Assembly (NCBI RefSeq): GCF_008370495.1
Contig: NZ_VTUX01000009.1
Span: 186,376-250,375, forward strand
Length of the DNA stretch: 64,000 bases
From: Pseudohalioglobus sediminis
GTDB lineage: Bacteria > Pseudomonadota > Gammaproteobacteria > Pseudomonadales > Halieaceae
Direction: 5' to 3'
In this document: positions 27,057 through 35,765 of the stretch, in pieces
How positions within the stretch are numbered: the stretch's first letter is position 1
How the letters are laid out: each line of letters starts with the position of its first letter
Made by a program: the position numbers and the translations under genes
Notes under the pieces: generated by a model
What the model saw: only the letters and a program-made list of their open reading frames with translations
Database searches by the model: none
Told to the model about the DNA's origin: nothing

Positions 27057-27188
27057 ATGACGCAACATATACTCGAACAGGATACCCTGGAAGACACTCG
27101 TACCATGAGACGCCTGGCCGCGGTGATCGGCGGTTTCCTGGTGGCCACCGTAATCCTCGCCCTGGCCGTGGGCATGGCGATGGGGTGA
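27057..27188 (+). CDS. 43-residue single-pass membrane peptide
   Basis: Unrecognised small protein. It has an acidic N-terminus (MTQHILEQDTLEDTRTMRR) and one membrane helix, 'LAAVIGGFLVATVILALAVG', about residues 20-39. GGAG ends 8 nt before the ATG at 27057 (another ATG at 27051 is too close to it). A TATACT box lies about 45 bp upstream. Charges suggest the N-terminus is cytoplasmic. It is followed by the convergent cysH, 19 bp away. Confidence 0.65.
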   Translation: MTQHILEQDTLEDTRTMRRLAAVIGGFLVATVILALAVGMAMG

Positions 27189-27207
27189 CCGCGCTGCGGC
27201 TGAGGTA

Positions 27208-27909
27208 TCAGGCCGCCGTGTGCAGGCCGCATTCGCGGCCGTCGTGAACCTTGGTGGGGTCGAAGTAGTGGCGGCAGGAGGGCAACTCGTGCTCTTCCAT
27301 ATAGGCTTCCACATCGTCTTCTGACCAGTTGAAGATCGGGGCCACCTTGATAATGCCCCGATTATCCAGTGAGACGATATCCAGCGTCTTGCGGTGCTCT
27401 GTCTCCTCGCGGCGTATGCCGGTCAACCAGATATCCGGGCTGAATTCCTCGAGGGCACGGGCGAAGGGCTCCAGCTTAACCTGGCGGGTGAATTCCTGGT
27501 GGCGCTCTTCCTCGTCCACCGTGGGCACGCCACCCATGATGGCGTTGCGCCGTTCCGACGTCATCTGTGGTGAATAGACGTGTATGTTCAGCTCCAGGTC
27601 ACGGATCAGGCGCTCCGCCACCACATAGGTGTCGCGCAGGTTATACCCGGTATCAACCCAGATTGTCGGCACGCTTTTGTCCACCTCGCTGACCAGGTGC
27701 AACATCACCGCGGCATTCTTGCCCATGCTGGTGGTGGCGATGGTTCGGGCCTGCAGGGATAGTGCCCAGCGCACGATGTCGCTGGCGCTGGCATTGCGCA
27801 AAGAGGCGTTAACGCTGTCCAGGTCGAGATCCAGCAAGGCAGTAGTTTCCAGCAGAGTTTCGGGAAGGTCGAACTTTAAAGAATCAAAACCACAGATACA
27901 AATAACCAA
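27208..27909 (-). CDS. cysH: Phosphoadenosine phosphosulfate reductase CysH
   Basis: CysH reduces activated sulfate to sulfite with thioredoxin. The 233 residues show the nucleotide-binding 'TTSMGKNAAVMLHLV' region, 'WVDTGYNLRDTY', 'TGIRREETEHRKTL' and the catalytic Cys227 in ECGLH near the end. The four cysteines (CC...CxxC) of iron-sulfur APS reductases are absent, so PAPS is the likely substrate. No other sulfate-assimilation gene is nearby. Confidence 0.94.
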   Translation of the reverse strand: MVICICGFDSLKFDLPETLLETTALLDLDLDSVNASLRNASASDIVRWALSLQARTIATTSMGKNAAVMLHLVSEVDKSVPTIWVDTGYNLRDTYVVAERLIRDLELNIHVYSPQMTSERRNAIMGGVPTVDEEERHQEFTRQVKLEPFARALEEFSPDIWLTGIRREETEHRKTLDIVSLDNRGIIKVAPIFNWSEDDVEAYMEEHELPSCRHYFDPTKVHDGRECGLHTAA

Positions 27910-28026
27910 AGTTTATATGGTTATTACCCCGGGTACGCCGGCCAGGGCCCCTCAACGGCGGCGATAGTCACCCCGGTGACCGCCACCGGCCACTACAATG
28001 GCGGCCAGTGCGGGGCTACGGCCAAC

Positions 28027-28827
28027 CTAGGCCGCAACTCTCGCTGCGGTCTTTTCCAGTTCTGTGTGCAGGTCCAGAAACTGGCCGGTAAGCTTGTGAC
28101 TGGGCGCAAGGTCTATGAGCGGGCGATGTTCCCGGTGCGACTCTTTCATCTTTACCGAGGTATTGAGATAGGTATCGAAAATTGGATACCCCTCCTCCTC
28201 CAGCTCGGCCACCAGTTCCCCCGGCAGGCGCGCCTGGGAATTGAACTGGTTGATGACAATGCCTTCCACTTCGAGGTCGGGATTGTGGTCTTCCTGCAGT
28301 TCCGCCAGGTTGTCCATCAGCGAATACAGGCTCTGGCGTGCAAAACTGTCGCAATCAAAGGGCACCAGTACTGAGTCCGCGGCGATCAGGGCCGACTTGG
28401 AATAGAAATTGAAATTGGGCGGGGTATCAATGTAGATACGATCGTACTCGCCATCCAGCTTTTGCAGGGCGTCGCGCAACTTGTAGATCTTGTAGCGCGA
28501 TTCCAGCTCTTTTTCCATGTCTGACAACACCGGGCTGGACGGCATCAGGTACAGGTTCTCGTAGGGCGTTTCCCAGACAAAGGAATCCGGGTTCTTCTGC
28601 ATGCGCCGCGAACCGACAGTCTGCTTGAACAAACCCGCCACACCCTGCGCCTCGGCGGGAAAAGCCTCGGCATCGATCTCGCCGACCAGGTAGTGAGTGG
28701 TATTGCCCTGCACATCGAGGTCTATGACCAGGGTGCGATAGCCCATGGCGGCACCGATGGCAGCCAGGTTACAGGTGATGCTGGTCTTGCCGACCCCGCC
28801 TTTCTGATTGAATACGACACGTTTCAT
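28027..28827 (-). CDS. ParA-family ATPase without a ParB partner
   Basis: A 266-residue deviant Walker ATPase that probably positions some cargo on the nucleoid or membrane. Walker A is KGGVGKTS (9-16), A' is 'VIDLDVQGN', Walker B is 'RIYIDTPPNF'. No parB, partition site or cargo gene is visible next to it. It has its own transcription unit between cysH and the alcohol dehydrogenase gene. Chromosomal ParA would normally sit with gidB/parB, so this is a separate paralogue. Confidence 0.9.
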   Translation of the reverse strand: MKRVVFNQKGGVGKTSITCNLAAIGAAMGYRTLVIDLDVQGNTTHYLVGEIDAEAFPAEAQGVAGLFKQTVGSRRMQKNPDSFVWETPYENLYLMPSSPVLSDMEKELESRYKIYKLRDALQKLDGEYDRIYIDTPPNFNFYSKSALIAADSVLVPFDCDSFARQSLYSLMDNLAELQEDHNPDLEVEGIVINQFNSQARLPGELVAELEEEGYPIFDTYLNTSVKMKESHREHRPLIDLAPSHKLTGQFLDLHTELEKTAARVAA

Positions 28828-28992
28828 GCTGGTGTTACCGCGCTGACTGGTGGTGAACAGGAAGAATCCAGAGTGTAATCAATCGCGGTTTTCAATGTAA
28901 GCGTGGCGGCGTTTTTTCTGGCCGCCAGAGCGGGTTTTTTAGTGCTCCATCGCCGATTACGGCGTGATCGCAGGGTCTTGCGACAACAGTCT

Positions 28993-30156
28993 TCAACCCG
29001 CCCAGACGCGTTGGTACAGCACAATGATGTCGTCCGCCTCGGGCACCCGTGGGTTGTTGGCCGGCGACCCCGAGGCCAGGGCCTGCTCTGCCATCAGGGC
29101 CAGGGAGTCGTGCCAGGTGTTTTCGTCGATGCCGTAGTCGCGAGGTGTCGGCACGGCGAGGTCGGCATTGAGCTGGCGCAGGCCGTCGCTCAGCTTGCCC
29201 AGAGCCAGTGAATCAGCATCACCGGCGTCCGCCAGGTTCATGGCGCGCGCGGCGGTGGCATAGCGTTCGGTAGCGTGGCCCACGGACCACGCCGTGACCT
29301 CGGGCAGCAGCATGGCATTACTCAGGCCGTGGGGCACGTGAAACAGGCCGCCAATGGGCCGACTCATGCCGTGTATGAGCGTGACCGAGGCATTGGAGAA
29401 AGCCATGCCGCCCTGGGTCGCAGCCAGCATCATCGCTTCCCGGGCGACGCGATTGTCCGGTTCGGCGCAGGCTGTGCGGATATGCTGGTGTATGGCATGC
29501 ATGGCGGTCAGGGCAATGCCGTCGGTAAACGGATTGGCCTTGCGGCTGACATACGCCTCGAGAGCGTGACACAGGCTGTCGATACCGGTATCGGCAGTGA
29601 GCCGATAAGGCATGGTAAGGGTCAGCTCATAATCGACCAGCGCGGCCACGGGCATGAAGCCCAGGCCCATGCACAGCATTTTTTCGCTGGTCTCTGAATC
29701 GGTAATCACAGCGGCCCGCGTGGCCTCTGACCCGGTGCCGGCGGTGGTGGGGATGGCGATGACGGGCAGGCCGCTGTCGATCTGCTGCGGGACCTTGTAA
29801 TCGCGCATGGGGCCCTGCCGCTCGACCATCACGGCCATGGCCTTGGCGGTATCAATCGCACTGCCGCCACCCAGCGCCACCAGGCAGTCATAGTCGCCTG
29901 CGCGCAGCGTTTCCAGACCGAGTTCGACACTGTCGGTCGTGGGGTCAGGCACGGAATCTGAAAACTGGCCGCAGGGCACCGACGCCGCGCCAAGTGCGCC
30001 CGAGATACGCTCGGCATAGCCGCACTGCACCATGAATGGGTCAGTGACCAACAGGGGGCGCTGCAAACCCAACTGGCGCAGCACATCGGCGACCTCGGCG
30101 CTGGCACCCGCGCCAACCCGCAGAATCCGCGGGAGGTTGATATTTGCTGTCGTCAT
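28993..30156 (-). CDS. Iron-containing alcohol dehydrogenase
   Basis: A 387-residue group III dehydrogenase that oxidises or reduces a small alcohol or aldehyde with NAD. The nucleotide motif GGGSAIDTAKA is at about 92-102. Metal ligands are in 'DSLCHALEAY' (Asp, His) and 'LIHGMSRPIGGLFHVPHG' (two His). The start at 30156 follows AGGGGG. It is 19 bp after the FKBP isomerase gene, in one operon. The substrate is unknown. Confidence 0.93.
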   Translation of the reverse strand: MTTANINLPRILRVGAGASAEVADVLRQLGLQRPLLVTDPFMVQCGYAERISGALGAASVPCGQFSDSVPDPTTDSVELGLETLRAGDYDCLVALGGGSAIDTAKAMAVMVERQGPMRDYKVPQQIDSGLPVIAIPTTAGTGSEATRAAVITDSETSEKMLCMGLGFMPVAALVDYELTLTMPYRLTADTGIDSLCHALEAYVSRKANPFTDGIALTAMHAIHQHIRTACAEPDNRVAREAMMLAATQGGMAFSNASVTLIHGMSRPIGGLFHVPHGLSNAMLLPEVTAWSVGHATERYATAARAMNLADAGDADSLALGKLSDGLRQLNADLAVPTPRDYGIDENTWHDSLALMAEQALASGSPANNPRVPEADDIIVLYQRVWAG

Positions 30157-30175
30157 ACTGCCCCCTGCGCGGTCA

Positions 30176-30808
30176 TCAATCCTTGATTTCGATGAGGTGA
30201 ATTTCAAACACCAGGGCGGTATTGGGCGGGATGCTGTCGCCGGCACCCTGCTCGCCGTAGGCCAGGCTGGGCGGGCAGGCAATGCGCCACTTGTCACCCA
30301 CCGACATTAATTGCAGGGCCTCGGTCCACCCCGGGATAACCTGGGATACGCCAAATTCGGCCGGCTGGCCGCGTTCGATGGAGCTGTCAAACACGGTGCC
30401 ATCGACAAAGGTGCCGTGATAATGCGTCACCACCGTCGATTGCGCCGAGGGGCTGGCGCCGCTGCCGGACTCCAGCACCTCGTACTGCAGGCCACTGGCC
30501 GTTACCGACACTTCATCCCGCTGCGCGTTGGCACGCATGAACTGTTCGGCGAGCGCCTTGCGCTTACTTTCCAGCTCAGCCGCCCTGGCCTCCTGCTGCG
30601 CCTGGATCACCTGGTACGCGGCATTGATTTCGTCGTCCGTCAGCGCAGACTGACGCTCCCGATACCAATGCTGAACGCCGGCGATCACGGCCTCCAGGTC
30701 GAGGCCGTCAAAGGCGTTGCGCGCCAGCTGGTCGCCAAATTGCAGGCCGAAGCCGTAGCTGGCTTTCTGCTCGTCGGTGGTCAGGTCCACCTCGGGATTG
30801 AGTGCCAT
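30176..30808 (-). CDS. FKBP-type peptidyl-prolyl isomerase
   Basis: A 210-residue protein of the FkpA/Mip/FklB type: a helical N-terminal dimerisation domain (1-100) with 'TTDEQKASYGFGLQFGDQL', then the FKBP domain (about 105-208) with 'VVTHYHGTFVDGTVFDSS', 'VIPGWTEAL' and 'IPPNTALVFEIHLI'. No signal peptide is seen, so it is likely cytoplasmic, like FklB. It leads an operon with the alcohol dehydrogenase. Confidence 0.93.
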   Translation of the reverse strand: MALNPEVDLTTDEQKASYGFGLQFGDQLARNAFDGLDLEAVIAGVQHWYRERQSALTDDEINAAYQVIQAQQEARAAELESKRKALAEQFMRANAQRDEVSVTASGLQYEVLESGSGASPSAQSTVVTHYHGTFVDGTVFDSSIERGQPAEFGVSQVIPGWTEALQLMSVGDKWRIACPPSLAYGEQGAGDSIPPNTALVFEIHLIEIKD

Positions 30809-30880
30809 GAGAAATTTCCACTATGCTGATAAAACCAGCCCCGCACCATAGCATATTGCGCCGCGACAGGGAGGACAGGC

Positions 30881-31471
30881 ATGACACAGGAGATCGAGGA
30901 AGTGCTCACTTTCTGGTTTGGCGAACTGGACGAGTTCGGAATGAGCCCCGCCGACCGCCGCGCCCTGTGGTTCAAGCCCAGCGAGGATACCGATACCTTC
31001 TGTCGCCTGCGCTTTGGCGAGCTCGTGGAGCAGGCGCTGGCCGGCGGGCTGCAGGACTGGGAACAGTCAGACCACGGCACCATCGCCCTGGTGCTGTTAC
31101 TGGACCAGTTCACCCGCAATATTTTTCGCGGCACTGCGCGGGCCTTTGCCGGCGACCCCCGCGCCCGGGCAATCTCACGTCACTGTATCGCCCATGGCCA
31201 TCACCAGCGCATGCCTGCCATTCACCAGGTATTCCTGTATTTACCGCTGGAACACAGTGAAGACCCGGAACTGCAGGATGAGTGCGTCATGCTGTTCCAG
31301 CAACTGGCCGAGATCACCGGCTCGCAGGAGATCGCTGATTTCACACGCTATGCGGTGGCACACCGTGATGTCATCGCCCGCTTCGGCCGTTTTCCCCATC
31401 GCAACAGCATCCTCGGGCGTGAATCCACTCCCGATGAACTGGCACATCTCGAACGACATGGAGGCTTCTGA
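30881..31471 (+). CDS. DUF924 family protein
   Basis: A 196-residue cytoplasmic helical protein whose family has no assigned reaction. Typical blocks are 'VLTFWFGELD', 'WFKPSEDTDTFCRLRFG', 'LLLDQFTRNIFRGTARAFAGD' (here LLLDQFTRNIFRGTARAF) and 'RFGRFPHRNSILGRESTPDE'. Length is normal. The stop overlaps the start of the next gene in TGATG, so the pair is coupled. Confidence 0.92.
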   Translation: MTQEIEEVLTFWFGELDEFGMSPADRRALWFKPSEDTDTFCRLRFGELVEQALAGGLQDWEQSDHGTIALVLLLDQFTRNIFRGTARAFAGDPRARAISRHCIAHGHHQRMPAIHQVFLYLPLEHSEDPELQDECVMLFQQLAEITGSQEIADFTRYAVAHRDVIARFGRFPHRNSILGRESTPDELAHLERHGGF

Positions 31472-31980
31472 TGCAAGCATTGCTGGTTACACTGATATTG
31501 TTGCTATTGCCCCTGGCCGGCAGCGCGCAGACCCGGCCCTTCGATTGTGTCAATTCGGAACCCCACCGCCGTTTTGACTTCTGGCTGGGAGCCTGGGAGG
31601 TGCGTGACGGCGAGGGCACTCTGCAGGGGCACAACGAGATCACCTCGGTAGAGAAAGGCTGCGCGCTGCTTGAGCAGTGGCGCAGCGTCAACGGCGGCAC
31701 CGGGCGCAGCCTGAACTACTTCGATCCCGAGACCGGCACGTGGCGGCAGTTGTGGCTGGACGCCGGCGCCAGCATTATCGACATCAGCGGCAACGTCGAT
31801 GACGGCAGCATGGTGCTGGAGGGGGATATCTACTACCTGCAAAGACAGCTTTCCCGGCCCTTTCGCGGCACCTGGACACCACTGCCTGACGGCCGGGTGC
31901 GGCAATTCTTTCAGCAGCAGGATGCGTCGGGACAGTGGCAGACCTGGTTCGAAGGCTTTTACAGCCGGGTCGAGGAGTAA
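31471..31980 (+). CDS. Exported DUF1579-like protein
   Basis: A 169-residue protein with a signal peptide (cut after AGSAQ, about 20) and a beta-rich body: 'HRRFDFWLGAWEVRDGEG', 'SLNYFDPETGTWRQLW', 'GTWTPLPDGRVRQFFQQ'. This pattern belongs to a lipocalin-like/DUF1579-type family of unknown role. It is coupled to the DUF924 gene by a TGATG overlap. Confidence 0.8.
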   Translation: MQALLVTLILLLLPLAGSAQTRPFDCVNSEPHRRFDFWLGAWEVRDGEGTLQGHNEITSVEKGCALLEQWRSVNGGTGRSLNYFDPETGTWRQLWLDAGASIIDISGNVDDGSMVLEGDIYYLQRQLSRPFRGTWTPLPDGRVRQFFQQQDASGQWQTWFEGFYSRVEE

Positions 31981-31986
31981 GTCGTC

Positions 31987-32565
31987 TCAGCGCTCGGCCA
32001 CGGACCAGAAGTCGTAGCGTCCCTCGGTCATTTCCGCCTGCCAGACGTCAAAGCGCCCGGTTTCCAGGTCGGCGTAGGCCTGCAGCACCGAGTCATTGAC
32101 CTCGGGGTAGGCGACCTGGTCCCAGGGGCAGTCTTCCTGCGAGAAAAAACCACAGTCCAGGGACTCGGTACCCGGATCACAGAAATCGGTGTCCACGCGT
32201 GCGCGGAAACCGATATAGACCTGGTTGATAAAGGTGATGGTGCCAGTCATATACAGCTGCAGCTGTTCGGGCGGCAGCAGGATACCGGATTCTTCGTGCA
32301 ACTCCCGCGCTGCGGCCTGCGCCAGGGTCTCACCACTTTCCATAAAGCCGCCGGGAATGGCCCAGGCGCCCAGGCGCGGCTGAATGCCCCGCTGCACCCA
32401 GAGCAGGCGATCCTCATGGGCAACGAAACAGGTGACCACGATCATCGGATAGGCATAGTCCAACTCGCCGCAACCCGTGCAGCGCCAGTGGTTACGTGTT
32501 TCCCCTGCGACCACACGGCGTTCAAGCGCCGCGCCGCAGTCGGGACAGTATTTATGTTCGCTCAA
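31987..32565 (-). CDS. Nudix hydrolase with N-terminal zinc ribbon
   Basis: A 192-residue protein. The zinc ribbon is C-x2-C...C-x2-C ('YCPDCG', 'RCTGCG') in the first 40 residues. The Nudix box runs from 'GGFMESGETLAQAAARELHEESGI' (trimmed: GGFMESGETLAQAA, ARELHEESG). It resembles NudC/YjaD-type NAD and RNA-cap pyrophosphatases in part, but substrate is open. I choose a TTG start at 32565 behind GGGAGG with 7-nt spacing; it gives 'SEHKYCPDCG' as N-terminus, as in relatives. Confidence 0.87.
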   Translation of the reverse strand: MSEHKYCPDCGAALERRVVAGETRNHWRCTGCGELDYAYPMIVVTCFVAHEDRLLWVQRGIQPRLGAWAIPGGFMESGETLAQAAARELHEESGILLPPEQLQLYMTGTITFINQVYIGFRARVDTDFCDPGTESLDCGFFSQEDCPWDQVAYPEVNDSVLQAYADLETGRFDVWQAEMTEGRYDFWSVAER

Positions 32566-32665
32566 CAGCAGGCCTCCCGCCCTGGTACAAAAACCATAGC
32601 ACTTTGCTCCAGTGAAAGCATTGGCGCTATGCTTAGCCACTTATTCGAATCTGCGAGACACCAGC

Positions 32666-33952
32666 ATGACAAACCATACGCCACGGGTGCAGCTCCTGCT
32701 GACCGGGAACGAGATCATGAGCGGCGACACCGTGGACTCCAATTCCGCCCTCATCGCCAAGCGTCTCGATGAACTGGCGATAAGCGTTTATCGCAAGGTC
32801 ACGGTCGGAGACGATCCGGCGCTGCTGAAAAGCGAGCTGGCGTCGATGGCGCAGGCTGCGGACGTGGTCATCATAAACGGGGGCCTGGGACCAACAGTGG
32901 ATGACCTGACCGCAGAGATACTGGCTGCCGTCGCCGGCGTTGAACTGGCTGAGCACCCGGAGGCGCTGGCGCACCTGGAAAGCTGGTGTGCGGGACGCAA
33001 CCTGCCGTTGAATGCCGCCAACCGCAAGCAGGCCCTGCTGCCGGCGGGCTGCCATGTGATAGACAATCCGATAGGCAGCGCGGTGGGGTTTGAAATGACG
33101 GTGTCAGACTGCCGCATCATCTGCACGCCGGGCGTGCCCGGTGAACTGCGCGCCATGCTCGACTGGATCATCAGCGACCTGGCCAGGGGACTGCAGCGCC
33201 CGGTAGAAAGGGACATACTGCGCCTGCAAACCTTCGGCCTCGGTGAATCCTCTGCCCAGCAACTGATTTCAGACCAGATACCAGACTGGCCGCAGGAAGT
33301 GGAACTGGGCTTTCGCGCCGGCGCACCGCAGATGGAGATCAAACTGAGCATCGATCGCAATGAAGACCAGCCGGCCCGGGCACATTGCCTGGCACAGCTG
33401 GAGGCTTTGTTCGGCGATCACATCATCGGCCAGGGTGACACCCTGCTTGCCGGGCGAGTGCTGTCCCTGTTGCGCGAACGCAAGGCAACGCTGGCCACTG
33501 CCGAGTCCTGCACCGGCGGTCTTATCGCCTCCATGCTGACACAAATCCCCGGCTCTTCAGACGCTTTTCACGCCGGTTTCGTCACCTATGCCAACGACAT
33601 CAAGCGCGACGTCCTGGGTGTATCCCAGGCCGACCTCGATACCCATGGTGCCGTCAGCGAGGAGGTGGTGAGAGCCATGGCGCTGGGTGCCATGGACAGG
33701 GCCCGGGCAAATTACGCCGTGGCGGTGTCCGGGATTGCCGGCCCCGGCGGTGGCAGCGACGACAAACCGGTCGGCACAGTCTGGCTGGCCTGGGGCGAGC
33801 GCGAGCACCTGCGTACCCGCTGCCTGTGCTGGCCGGTGGAGCGCTCACTGTTCCAGACCATGATCGCCGCGGCGGCGCTGGATATGATCCGCCGCATGCT
33901 GCTGGGCATTGATGAAGAACCGCGCTATTTCCGCCAGCGCCGGGCCCGGTAG
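32666..33952 (+). CDS. cinA: CinA-like protein with C-terminal nicotinamide-nucleotide amidase
   Basis: The 428 residues combine a CinA N-terminal molybdopterin-binding-like domain (1-250, 'LTGNEIMSGDTVDSNSALIA', 'NGGLGPTVDDLTAE') with a PncC-type nicotinamide mononucleotide deamidase (about 275-425, 'ATAESCTGGLIASML', 'SGIAGPGGGSDDKPVGTVWL'). Both halves look intact. The protein recycles pyridine nucleotides. I use ATG 32666; the frame continues upstream without similarity. It diverges from the Nudix gene and is convergent with the lipocalin-like gene. Confidence 0.92.
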   Translation: MTNHTPRVQLLLTGNEIMSGDTVDSNSALIAKRLDELAISVYRKVTVGDDPALLKSELASMAQAADVVIINGGLGPTVDDLTAEILAAVAGVELAEHPEALAHLESWCAGRNLPLNAANRKQALLPAGCHVIDNPIGSAVGFEMTVSDCRIICTPGVPGELRAMLDWIISDLARGLQRPVERDILRLQTFGLGESSAQQLISDQIPDWPQEVELGFRAGAPQMEIKLSIDRNEDQPARAHCLAQLEALFGDHIIGQGDTLLAGRVLSLLRERKATLATAESCTGGLIASMLTQIPGSSDAFHAGFVTYANDIKRDVLGVSQADLDTHGAVSEEVVRAMALGAMDRARANYAVAVSGIAGPGGGSDDKPVGTVWLAWGEREHLRTRCLCWPVERSLFQTMIAAAALDMIRRMLLGIDEEPRYFRQRRAR

Positions 33953-33962
33953 CCAGGGTTAC

Positions 33963-34433
33963 TCAGGAACCTGCCTCCAGCGGCGGGTCCTGCTCTGTCG
34001 GCGATGATTTGTGCCACACCAGTGAATGAAAGCGCTCGACGCCGCCGACCATGTCCTTGCCACTGAGCACCAGGGTCTGGCCATCCAGTTCCGCGTGACG
34101 CAATTGTTCGGTACCGGGAAAGTTGGGATTCAGGCTCATGCTCACATAGTGAATCACATCGCCGTCCTGCACCCGGTAGCGACCGGCGTAATGGAAGTAG
34201 GAGGTGTAGGCCTCGCCCTTGGCAGCATCCGGTATTTTGCGGAAGGCCACGTCTTCCGGAAACCGCTGCCGCTGCGGCCGCGCAATGGCTGCGCTCATCC
34301 AGCCATCCTCCGTGTACAGCAACAGGCCCCGGGGTTCTTCGCCGTAGGGATAACTCAGGTCATCACGGTCGGCATAGCCGATCGCCCAGGACTCCAGCTC
34401 CCACGCCCCGACCAGATCTGATTTACTGATCAT
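33963..34433 (-). CDS. Lipocalin-like domain protein
   Basis: A 156-residue cytoplasmic beta-barrel candidate of the lipocalin-like family: 'SDLVGAWELESWAIGYAD', 'GLLLYTEDGWMSAAIARPQR', 'YFHYAGRYRVQDGDVIHYVSMSLNPNFPG' (each in part). No signal peptide. Ligand unknown. It is the second gene after pdxH, 15 bp downstream. Confidence 0.8.
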   Translation of the reverse strand: MISKSDLVGAWELESWAIGYADRDDLSYPYGEEPRGLLLYTEDGWMSAAIARPQRQRFPEDVAFRKIPDAAKGEAYTSYFHYAGRYRVQDGDVIHYVSMSLNPNFPGTEQLRHAELDGQTLVLSGKDMVGGVERFHSLVWHKSSPTEQDPPLEAGS

Positions 34434-34448
34434 GCTCTGCTCCTCCAG

Positions 34449-35087
34449 TTACGGTTGCAACTGTTCAATTTGCCAGCTGTCATCGGCCTGGCGTCGATAC
34501 TGGAAGCGGTCATGCAGACGGTGCTCTCCTCCCTGCCAGAACTCGATGCGCTGGGGGATGACCCGATAACCGCCCCAGAAATCCGGCAACGGGATCTCGC
34601 CCTTGCCAAAGCGTTCCCTGAGCACAGCCACCTGCTTTTCCAGCAGGGCCCTGGCCGATATGGGGCGGCTCTGCCTGGAAGCCCAGGCCGCGATCTGGCT
34701 CTCTCGCGGACGGGTGACGAAATAGGCCGCAGATTCGGCTACGCTCATTTTCTCGGCGCGGCCGCCGATAGTTACCTGGCGATCAAGTTCGTTCCAGGGA
34801 AAGTTCAGCGATACCAGCGGATTCGCCGCGATAGCCTGCGCCTTGTCACTGCCGTAATTGGTGTAGAACACAAAGCCGCCATGGGACAGCCCCTTCAGTA
34901 ACACGATCCGCTGCCAGGGCAGGCCCTCGTCGTCCACTGTAGCCAGCACCATCGCGGTGGGGTCAGTGAGACCGGCGCGCACAGCCTGCTCCAGCCAGCT
35001 CTCGAACTGGCGCAGGGGGCAGCTGTCCAGCATCTCCCGGTGGAGCCCGCCGGCGGTGTATTCGCGCCTGAATGCCTCGTAATGCAA
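34449..35087 (-). CDS. pdxH: Pyridoxamine 5'-phosphate oxidase
   Basis: PdxH oxidises pyridoxine or pyridoxamine phosphate to PLP with FMN. The 212 residues have the FMN/PLP-binding '[21 protein letters not shown]' region, '[18 protein letters not shown]', 'SRQSRPIS' and the C-terminal '[10 protein letters not shown]' with the usual final block. Length is standard. It leads an operon with the lipocalin-like gene and diverges from the GNAT gene. Confidence 0.97.
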   Translation of the reverse strand: MHYEAFRREYTAGGLHREMLDSCPLRQFESWLEQAVRAGLTDPTAMVLATVDDEGLPWQRIVLLKGLSHGGFVFYTNYGSDKAQAIAANPLVSLNFPWNELDRQVTIGGRAEKMSVAESAAYFVTRPRESQIAAWASRQSRPISARALLEKQVAVLRERFGKGEIPLPDFWGGYRVIPQRIEFWQGGEHRLHDRFQYRRQADDSWQIEQLQP

Positions 35088-35165
35088 TGTTCTTTCCTGC
35101 TAACCTGCCCAGCTTGAGGGCGACCATATTAGCGGCCGCGCGCAAGGGACGTAAAGGGGACTGTC

Positions 35166-35765
35166 ATGCAAGGCTTACCGGACATCATCGACGCGGACGC
35201 GGCGCATACTGAAACCCTGGCCGATGTGCTTGCCGACGCCTTCGCGGAGGACCCGGTAATGAACTGGGTGCTGCCGGCACAGAGCCTGTACCCGGAATTT
35301 TTCCACCTGTTGGTGCGCGATGTTTTCCTGCCGGGGGGCATCATGCACTATGAATCAGCCGAGCGCGGTGCGGCCCTGTGGCTGCCACCCGGCGGCAGCT
35401 TTACCGTGCCGCCCAGCCTCGCCCTGGCTGGGCTGTTCGCACGATTGCTGCTGCGCTGCGGGCCGGCACCGATACTGCGTATTCCCCAGCAGGGGCGGGT
35501 ATTCGACCGCCATCACCCGAAAGCGCCCCACTACCACCTGGTCTTTGTCGGCGCGCGACAGAGCTGCCAGGGCCTGGGCGTGGGTTCGGCACTTATCAAG
35601 CAGGGATTGCGGATTTGCGACCAGCAGCACATGCCCGCCTACCTGGAGAGCTCCAATGAAAAGAACGTGCCGCTATACCAGCGTCACGGTTTTGAGGTTA
35701 TCGCGGAAGAGGCCATGCCCGGCGGCGGCCCCAAAGCCTGGTTCATGTGGCGAGAAGCCCGCTAG
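35166..35765 (+). CDS. GNAT-family N-acetyltransferase
   Basis: A 199-residue acetyl-CoA-dependent acetyltransferase. The acetyl-CoA loop is probably 'QSCQGLGVGSALIKQGL' (about 135-151), preceded by the strand 'YHLVFVGAR' and followed by 'YLESSNEKNVPLYQRHGFEVI'. The acceptor is unknown. Its stop overlaps the end of the convergent DUF4136 gene by 4 bp. Confidence 0.9.
   Translation: MQGLPDIIDADAAHTETLADVLADAFAEDPVMNWVLPAQSLYPEFFHLLVRDVFLPGGIMHYESAERGAALWLPPGGSFTVPPSLALAGLFARLLLRCGPAPILRIPQQGRVFDRHHPKAPHYHLVFVGARQSCQGLGVGSALIKQGLRICDQQHMPAYLESSNEKNVPLYQRHGFEVIAEEAMPGGGPKAWFMWREAR

Noticed and set aside
28905-28945. A possible Rho-independent terminator with T-runs between ParA and the alcohol dehydrogenase gene
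   Set aside because: A TGGCGGC/GCCGCCA stem exists, but neither strand has a T-tract directly after it, so I left it out.
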